A DNA stretch of 13,712 nucleotides, taken from contig JAHFOZ010000090.1 of the NCBI GenBank assembly GCA_023261405.1, forward strand, positions 1 through 13,712. Direction: 5' to 3'. Positions 9,591 to 13,712 of the stretch are shown in pieces. Each line of letters starts with the position of its first letter. Within the stretch, counting starts at the first letter, position 1. Source of the DNA: Planctomycetota bacterium (GTDB lineage: Bacteria > Planctomycetota > MHYJ01 > JACPRB01). The notes under the pieces are model-generated. The model was not told the DNA's origin. It ran no database searches and worked only from the letters and a program-made list of their open reading frames with translations. The translations under genes and the position numbers were made by a program.

Positions 9591-9893
9591 TCAGCGCAGC
9601 TTGCGAACGCAGTTCTCGAGACTTTCGACGGTCCGGCCGAGGCGGCCGTCGGCCAGCCAGTATTCGACCTTGCGGCCGGCGCGGCGTATGCCGGAGGAGC
9701 GGAAGTGGACGACGCCGGCGAGCTTGAGATGCTTGAGCTGGTTCACGACGGAAGTGGCCGAGACGCCGAGGTCGCGGGCGAGTTCCATGGGGCGGAGCGT
9801 GCGGCCGTCGAGGCGGCGAACGATGCGGTAGGCAAGCGGGTTCCCCAGGATGCGGCAGAACTGGGAGGTACGTCGGGCGGCGGGATCATCCAT
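9591..9893 (-). CDS. ArsR-like winged-helix transcriptional regulator
   Basis: A 100-residue single-domain DNA-binding protein. It has the ArsR/SMTB layout: ILGNPLAYRIVRRLDG (first helices), RPMELARDLGVSATSVVNQLKHLKLAGVV (helix-turn-helix with recognition helix), then the wing FRSSGIRRAGRKVEYWLAD and a C-terminal dimer helix. The classical metal-binding ELCVCDL motif is missing. Only two cysteines occur (C13 and C95), so it is unlikely to be a standard arsenic or metal sensor; a redox or ligand role is possible. The start is ATG at 9893, with a strong GGAGGGA site seven bases upstream (9901-9907), which rejects the longer frame starting at 9938. It is the first gene of the minus-strand run and is the natural candidate to bind the palindrome at 10050-10075 and repress its own operon. 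Confidence 0.88.
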   Translation of the reverse strand: MDDPAARRTSQFCRILGNPLAYRIVRRLDGRTLRPMELARDLGVSATSVVNQLKHLKLAGVVHFRSSGIRRAGRKVEYWLADGRLGRTVESLENCVRKLR

Positions 9894-9900
9894 CGTCGGC

Positions 9901-9907
9901 TCCCTCC
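9901..9907 (-). promoter_or_regulatory. Strong Shine-Dalgarno site deciding the regulator start
   Basis: On the minus strand the sequence reads GGAGGGA and lies seven bases before the ATG at 9893. It is the best ribosome-binding site in this run, whose later genes mostly rely on overlaps or short gaps. It fixes the start of the winged-helix regulator. Confidence 0.8.
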
Positions 9908-9916
9908 GGAGTGAAA

Positions 9917-9935
9917 GACCGCGCGGTCCGCGCGG
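9917..9935. repeat. GC-only inverted repeat before the regulator start
   Basis: The octamer CCGCGCGG, itself a palindrome, occurs twice (9919-9926 and 9928-9935) separated by a single T. In addition, 9917-9928 forms a perfect 12-bp palindrome (GACCGCGCGGTC). It lies ten bases upstream of the Shine-Dalgarno site on the minus strand. It could be a leader hairpin affecting translation of the regulator or a second protein-binding site. No T-run follows, so it is not a terminator. Confidence 0.5.
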
Positions 9936-9979
9936 CACGGCAGCCCCCTCCCCTCAAGGCCAGCACCCTCTCCTTTCCC

Positions 9980-10000
9980 ATCCCGGGACTTTCCCGGGAT
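9980..10000. repeat. Perfect 9-bp stem hairpin in the operon leader
   Basis: ATCCCGGGA at 9980-9988 is followed after three bases by its exact complement TCCCGGGAT at 9992-10000. This gives a stable stem with a 3-nt loop in the predicted untranslated leader. No U-tract follows on either strand, so intrinsic termination is unlikely. A transcript-stability or protein-binding role is conceivable. Confidence 0.55.
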
Positions 10001-10049
10001 CCTTTTCCGGACTCCCCCTCGCGATGCCCTCGGCCTTCCCCCAAAGATT

Positions 10050-10075
10050 ACAAATTTACGCATGCGTAAATTTGT
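10050..10075. promoter_or_regulatory. Perfect 26-bp palindromic operator candidate
   Basis: Positions 10050-10075 form an uninterrupted palindrome with half-site ACAAATTTACGCA; the next base on each side breaks it. It is AT-rich in a GC-rich background and begins within a few bases of the predicted transcription start of the minus-strand promoter, at roughly +2 to +27. A dimeric winged-helix protein bound here would block initiation or early elongation. The best candidate binder is the ArsR-like protein encoded by the first gene of the transcript. Confidence 0.72.
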
Positions 10076-10083
10076 TGATGCAC

Positions 10084-10111
10084 AGGATACAGAAAAAATG
10101 CGCCGTGTCAA
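10084..10111 (-). promoter_or_regulatory. Sigma-70-type promoter for the minus-strand run
   Basis: Reading the minus strand, TTGACA (10111-10106, a perfect -35) is followed after 16 bases by TATCCT (10089-10084, four of six matches to the -10). Transcription would start near 10077, leaving a leader of about 180 nt to the ATG at 9893. The spacer includes a T-run. Since only short gaps or overlaps separate the following eight genes, this promoter probably drives them all; internal promoters cannot be excluded. Confidence 0.6.
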
Positions 10112-10226
10112 GGGATCTATGAATATATTCTGCGCCGCTGTGGACGGGGCCGTGGGCTTTCTAACCGGGGCTGCCAATTCGATCTTTGTCAAAAGTGCAA
10201 GTCGACCGGGGGTAGGTAGGCGAGGG

Positions 10227-10253
10227 CACTCCCCTCAGGGCTTCGAGGGAGTG
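10227..10253. repeat. Inverted repeat downstream of the hypothetical gene
   Basis: CACT plus CCCTC (10227-10230, 10232-10236) pairs with GAGGG plus AGTG (10245-10253), leaving one bulged C at 10231 and an 8-nt loop. It lies about 65 nt past the stop of the minus-strand gene ending at 10317 and upstream of the next promoter. This is where a transcription end would be expected, but no T-tract follows on the minus strand, so a terminator role is weakly supported. Confidence 0.35.
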
Positions 10254-10316
10254 GTTGCGGTCAACGAGACCGAGGAACACGACAAGCGCGAGCACCTTTC
10301 TTCACGTCTTGCCAGG

Positions 10317-11516
10317 CTAGGGTTTCTGTCTGCGGCAATCAAAGGCGTAGGACTTCCCCGACTCCCTCTCGACTCGGGCCACGACAAGCCATTTTGGAAG
10401 GGCTTTGGCGGGGTGCCCCACGATGATGTTTCCGCTGCTGTCCGATTGCCACGCATGCACGCCAAGCAGGAACTCGTGGTGCTCATCCTCGATCCATGAG
10501 AGGAACTGGCCCTTCGGCAGTGCAGCCATGTCGAAGTACAGGTTCACGTCGTCCTTGGAGTGAGACTCCAGGATCTCGGCGTCTCCCTTTGAATCGCCGA
10601 TCTGAATTGGAATCTTCGTGTTCTTCGCAATCGCGGGCAGATCGAAGTCGACCAGGCGAAGCTCATCCGGGGTCTTGACGAGGAGATCGCCCTCGATCCG
10701 GACGATGCGCTTGAGAACGTCCGCATTCCCCCGGATCAGGGCCAGCGTGCAATGTCCGTACAGGCGGCGCATCCGAGTACTGTCGAAGAAAGCTTCGACC
10801 TTGTCGACCTCCACAAGACGACCGTCGACGTCCTTGAACGTGAGCTTTGAGACGGACGCTTCATGGACGGCCTGGCCGGGAGGAACCCCCAGCGCCAGGA
10901 CGAGGAGCGAATCCTGCCACTCCGTCTCGATCTTTCCCTGCAGCCGGTAGGGTCCCACCAAGGCGAACATTTTCTCCGGGGCGGCGGCTTGGATTTCGTG
11001 GAAGACCAACCGGGAGTGGTTCTGATCGTGGGTCGTCTTCCAGGACAGTCTCCCCTGACGGCATATCTCGTGGATGGACGTCCACACGCTCGAACTCTCG
11101 AGCGCAAACTGGAAGCGCCGTCCCTCGATGGCCCTGTCCACCGCGAACTCCGTCAGGCCGAACGGCTTGAGTGCCCGCGCTGCCGCCTCCTCCAGGGGAT
11201 ACTCCCCCGCGGGAATGGAAACCCTGACGTCGGTCGGGGCCTTGCAAGACGAGACCCGATGCCTGCGGAGGATTTCCTGGCGCGCAGACCGGGCTCCCGC
11301 CTTGACTTCCGGCTTGAAATCCCCCGCCTCGATCGTGCGCAACGCGGAGACCACGTTCATTCCCCGCTCGATGACCGCCCCAATGTTGCGATCGCGGACG
11401 ACGATGTCGTCCGCCGAGAACAGTTCCGCCAGCGACGCTGCACTCTCCTGGGGTGCCTGAGGAAGGCGGCCTTGCTGTTCCCCGTTCTCAGCCAAAAGGA
11501 GCAGGAGGTGGATCAT
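10317..11516 (-). CDS. Hypothetical protein, possibly secreted
   Basis: With ATG at 11516 the protein has 399 residues; an in-frame GTG at 11567 would give 416. Neither start has a clear Shine-Dalgarno site. With ATG the protein begins MIHLLLLLAENG, a very short hydrophobic stretch that could be a stunted signal peptide. The middle (VWTSIHEICRQGRLSWKT ... MFALVGPYRLQGKIETEW) recalls planctomycete secreted proteins in which an STN-like segment is followed by beta-strand-rich modules, and residues near FKDVDGRLVEVDK look like such a module. This resemblance is from memory of pattern, not a search, and no function follows from it. Base composition is visibly less GC-rich than the neighbours, for example near 10560-10630. 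It follows the zinc-motif membrane protein by about 80 nt on the same strand. Confidence 0.62.
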   Translation of the reverse strand: MIHLLLLLAENGEQQGRLPQAPQESAASLAELFSADDIVVRDRNIGAVIERGMNVVSALRTIEAGDFKPEVKAGARSARQEILRRHRVSSCKAPTDVRVSIPAGEYPLEEAAARALKPFGLTEFAVDRAIEGRRFQFALESSSVWTSIHEICRQGRLSWKTTHDQNHSRLVFHEIQAAAPEKMFALVGPYRLQGKIETEWQDSLLVLALGVPPGQAVHEASVSKLTFKDVDGRLVEVDKVEAFFDSTRMRRLYGHCTLALIRGNADVLKRIVRIEGDLLVKTPDELRLVDFDLPAIAKNTKIPIQIGDSKGDAEILESHSKDDVNLYFDMAALPKGQFLSWIEDEHHEFLLGVHAWQSDSSGNIIVGHPAKALPKWLVVARVERESGKSYAFDCRRQKP

Positions 11517-11594
11517 CTCAGGAATACCTGAAAGTCTAACGATCAAGAACAACTTGGATCGGGGCACTCGGGTATGCAGGGCAAGCGCTGATCC

Positions 11595-13070
11595 CTAACG
11601 GAAGAGGAAGAGCCACATCAGGACGGCGAGCGTCGTCCCGAGGAGCGCGATCGGCCCCCAGATGTTCTCGATGGGATGCTCGTAGTAGAGGAACCCGAAG
11701 AGGTAGTCCTTGAGCCCCAGGCGGCCCCCCTCGCCCCCCTGCTCGAACTCCTCCCGCTTCGCGTTCCGCGACGCCCGCCACAGCGCGCCGAAGAACCAGA
11801 TCCCCAGCGGGAGCACGATCATCACCACGAGGGAAAGCCGGAAGTAGACCCCGGGGTTGAAAGCCCCTCCGGGCTGCGTCCCCGACGTCCGGAAGTAGGC
11901 GATCCCGAAGAGCGTGAGGAAGACCGTCATGAAGAACATCACGTACAGGTAGCCGAAGGCGCGGCGCAGCATCTTCGAGAGGTCGTCCGCCACCTCCCGT
12001 CGCAGCTCCCGCGCCCCGTCCATCACCCCCAGGAGCGCCGACTCGATGTGCTTCGCCGACCGGTCCAGCCGGTTGTTCAGCACCTGCGCGCGGTAGCCCG
12101 CCGACGCCACCCACTCTCCCGGGGCGAACGTCCCCACGAAGGGCACCAGCAGCCCGTCCCCCTCCAGGTCCTTCCGCCGGCAGATGCCGCAGGCCCGGCC
12201 GATCTTCGCCATGTCGATCCGCTGGACCTTCGAGCCGCACTCCTCGTGGAGCGCCCCCCAGCACAGGACGCAGACCGCCTCCGGCCCGGGCAAGGGCCGG
12301 GCGCACTCGGGACACGCCTGGTCGATCGTCGCCACGAATTTCTCAAGTCCCGCGAGCCTCTCGAGCGGGAGCGGAAAGTACTTCATCCTCAGCGCGCCCA
12401 CCGTCGCCACGGCCAGCGCGCACACCGCCTGGTTCGGCCCCTGCAGCGCCACCGCCGCGCGGCCGGCCTCCACCGCCTGGAGCGTCGTCCCCACGGGCCC
12501 GAGCAGCGCCGCCAGCGTGCGCACGAGGCCCACGTTGAGCGCGGGCGCCCCGCCCTTCCCCGCCCCCAGCCGGGCCACCGCCTGCGCCACCTCGAGCACC
12601 TGCTTGTACGGGAGGAATCCGGCCGACTTGACCGCCGCGAGCCCCCGGCCCAGCAACTCCTTGACCGGCCGCCCCTCGACCGGCCCGCCCCCCGCAGCCG
12701 CCGGATGCGCCAGGGAGAAGAGCAGCGCGAAGAGGAGCTCCCGCGCGTAGAGCGGATCGGCGATCTCCTCGGCGAAGCGGTCGACCAGCCCGCGATTGAG
12801 GTGCGTGGAGCCCACCAGCACCTCCACGACCTCCTCGTACGGCACCCCCGCCTTGTCGCGGCCGTGCATGACCTTGCGCCAGAGAAAGGCGATGTTCGAG
12901 GATCCCTGGTATCCCAACTGGCGGACAATGCTGTTGACGAGGTCGGCGTCCTTGAGGTTGGCCCATTCGGGAGGCGGCTCGGGCAGGGCGTGCACGATCG
13001 CGGCGAGCGAGAGCAGTTCCTCGCGGGAGCACTTGAGCAGGATCTCGCGGAGCCGGTCGGGCCTACCCAT
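11595..13070 (-). CDS. Membrane protein with C4HC3 PHD/RING-like zinc motif and YaaW-like N-terminus
   Basis: A 491-residue protein. Residues ~5-120 (REELLSLAAIVHAL ... LVNSIVRQLGYQGSSNIAFLW ... GVPYEEVVEVLVG) loosely resemble the YaaW/UPF0174 domain. Residues ~130-245 are Ala/Gly-rich and helical. The zinc motif uses C253, C256, C267, C270, H275, C278, C294 and C297, with spacing C-x2-C-x10-C-x2-C-x4-H-x2-C-x15-C-x2-C. This fits PHD or prokaryotic RING-type cross-brace fingers. Three transmembrane helices follow at about 372-394, 408-432 and 469-489, and the chain ends four residues after LMWLF. ATG at 13070 follows GGGGAG closely; TTG at 13079 is an alternative. The ATG lies inside the end of nnrE (8-nt overlap). 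The function is unknown; the finger is probably cytoplasmic and could mediate protein contact. Confidence 0.8.
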   Translation of the reverse strand: MGRPDRLREILLKCSREELLSLAAIVHALPEPPPEWANLKDADLVNSIVRQLGYQGSSNIAFLWRKVMHGRDKAGVPYEEVVEVLVGSTHLNRGLVDRFAEEIADPLYARELLFALLFSLAHPAAAGGGPVEGRPVKELLGRGLAAVKSAGFLPYKQVLEVAQAVARLGAGKGGAPALNVGLVRTLAALLGPVGTTLQAVEAGRAAVALQGPNQAVCALAVATVGALRMKYFPLPLERLAGLEKFVATIDQACPECARPLPGPEAVCVLCWGALHEECGSKVQRIDMAKIGRACGICRRKDLEGDGLLVPFVGTFAPGEWVASAGYRAQVLNNRLDRSAKHIESALLGVMDGARELRREVADDLSKMLRRAFGYLYVMFFMTVFLTLFGIAYFRTSGTQPGGAFNPGVYFRLSLVVMIVLPLGIWFFGALWRASRNAKREEFEQGGEGGRLGLKDYLFGFLYYEHPIENIWGPIALLGTTLAVLMWLFLFR

Positions 13071-13712
13071 GCTCCCCAACTGTACCGCCCAGGAGGTCCG
13101 CAGGGAAGCCGATCTCAGCCACGACCAGCTCCCCCACCCAGCGCCCGGCCCCGGGCGCCTTGAAGCCCGTCTTGGGGAGGCCCATCGTAACCGTCATCGA
13201 GGCCTCGACGGCGACTCCCAGCGGGCGGCCGCTGTTCGCGTCCAGGCCCGAGGGGATGTCCACGGCGATCACGGGGAACCGGCGCCGGTCCCGGGCGTTC
13301 ATCTCGAGGATGAGGTCGCGCTCGCGGCCGCGCACCTCGCGCGATAGGCCCGTTCCGAAGAGTGCGTCGATGAAGAGGGTCATGGGCCGCCGCTTGATCC
13401 GCCCCACGAAGTCCAGCGTATCGCGCACCTTCTCCCAGTTCCGCCCCGTCGCGGTCGAGAGATCGTAGGCGTGCTCCAGGGCGAGGACCTCGACCTCGAA
13501 GCCCCGCTCCGCCAGGAGCCGCGCGACGACGAACCCGTCCCCGCCATTGTTCCCCCTGCCGCAGACCGCGACCACCATGCAGGCCGGAGAGACGCGCTCG
13601 CAGGCCGCGTCGGCCACGGCACGCCCGGCATTCTCCATGAGGATATCCACCGGGATCCCGCGCTCCTCGACCGCGCGGCGGTCGATCTCCTGCATCTCCT
13701 CGCGCGTGACGT
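13063..13712 (-). CDS. nnrE: NAD(P)HX epimerase (stand-alone, 5'-truncated by window edge)
   Basis: The frame is open to the right edge and reads VTREEMQEIDRRAVEERGIP, the usual start of the YjeF N-terminal domain, so only a few residues are missing. The enzyme interconverts the R and S forms of damaged hydrated NAD(P)H so that a dehydratase can repair them. Motifs are complete: MENAGRAVAD, CGRGNNGGDGFVVARLL (nucleotide-binding loop), FIDALFGTGLSREV with the catalytic Asp, and VDIPSGLDANSG. The gene ends about 210 residues later without the fused C-terminal dehydratase (NnrD) domain often found in bacteria, so NnrD must be encoded elsewhere or be absent. It overlaps the zinc-motif membrane protein by 8 nt, suggesting coupled expression. 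Confidence 0.93.
   Translation of the reverse strand, partial: VTREEMQEIDRRAVEERGIPVDILMENAGRAVADAACERVSPACMVVAVCGRGNNGGDGFVVARLLAERGFEVEVLALEHAYDLSTATGRNWEKVRDTLDFVGRIKRRPMTLFIDALFGTGLSREVRGRERDLILEMNARDRRRFPVIAVDIPSGLDANSGRPLGVAVEASMTVTMGLPKTGFKAPGAGRWVGELVVAEIGFPADLLGGTVGEHG

Larger units (their letters stand above)
9894..10316. other. Non-coding control region of the eight-gene run
   Basis: This 423-nt stretch holds no gene I can support. It contains, from right to left in minus-strand direction, a GC-rich inverted repeat (10227-10253) after the end of the hypothetical gene, an AT-richer patch with a promoter (10084-10111), a perfect 26-bp palindrome (10050-10075), and a leader of about 180 nt with two hairpins (9980-10000 and 9917-9935). 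Base composition falls clearly around 10040-10130 compared with the flanks. Open frames crossing it on either strand lack start signals and family resemblance. Confidence 0.75.

Noticed and set aside
9591..9893. Assignment as an arsenic or metal-sensing repressor
   Set aside because: The ELCVCDL-type metal motif is missing and only two distant cysteines occur, with no arsenic-resistance genes nearby.
9980..10000. Leader hairpin as an intrinsic terminator
   Set aside because: The stem is strong but no T-run follows on either strand.
10050..10075. Palindrome as a transposon end, attachment site or replication origin
   Set aside because: There is no second copy, no transposase or integrase, no target duplication and no DnaA-box cluster. 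Its position at a promoter explains it better.
10062..10499. A 145-codon plus-strand open frame
   Set aside because: It starts inside the palindrome, has no ribosome-binding site, crosses a control region and runs antisense to the hypothetical gene, with no family resemblance.

Overview
The window is a GC-rich bacterial chromosome segment (roughly two thirds G+C by eye). It looks like Planctomycetota or a neighbouring deep-branching lineage. The grounds are the combination of an ECF sigma factor next to a receptor-type Ser/Thr kinase, a membrane-anchored SUMF1-like protein, long Ala/Pro/Lys-rich secreted tails, and an rnpA-yidD pair without rpmH before it or yidC after it. The assignment is an inference, not a proven taxonomy.

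Layout. Positions 1-903 (+): the end of an acyltransferase-3 membrane protein, then rnpA and yidD overlapping at TGATG. They converge, with a 6-nt gap, on a tightly packed minus-strand run of eight genes read from 9893 down to 910. These are, in order of transcription: ArsR/winged-helix regulator, five-helix membrane protein, MGDG-synthase-like glycosyltransferase, NtrC-type sigma-54 response regulator, membrane-anchored SUMF1-domain protein, ECF sigma factor, receptor Ser/Thr kinase, zinc-finger anti-sigma protein. Several junctions overlap (23 nt, GTGA, ATGA), so translational coupling is likely. Upstream, 9894-10316 is the only sizeable non-coding stretch. It carries a good minus-strand promoter (TTGACA-N16-TATCCT), a perfect 26-bp AT-rich palindrome at the expected start site, and two GC-rich hairpins in a leader of about 180 nt.

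Positions 10317-13712 (-): an unplaced, lower-GC hypothetical protein; a membrane protein with a C4HC3 (PHD/RING-like) zinc motif; and the NAD(P)HX epimerase nnrE, which runs off the right edge. nnrE and the zinc protein overlap by 8 nt.

How it may work (inference). The eight-gene run reads as a cell-envelope signalling module. Three membrane-anchored proteins with large extracytoplasmic parts (SUMF1-like, kinase, anti-sigma) surround one ECF sigma factor, which could be controlled both by sequestration and by phosphorylation. The glycosyltransferase and the five-helix protein are candidate envelope-lipid effectors. The first gene product is the natural candidate to bind the promoter palindrome and repress the run. 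This dual-controlled ECF module under an operator-bearing promoter is the most interesting part of the window. The membrane C4HC3 zinc protein comes second.
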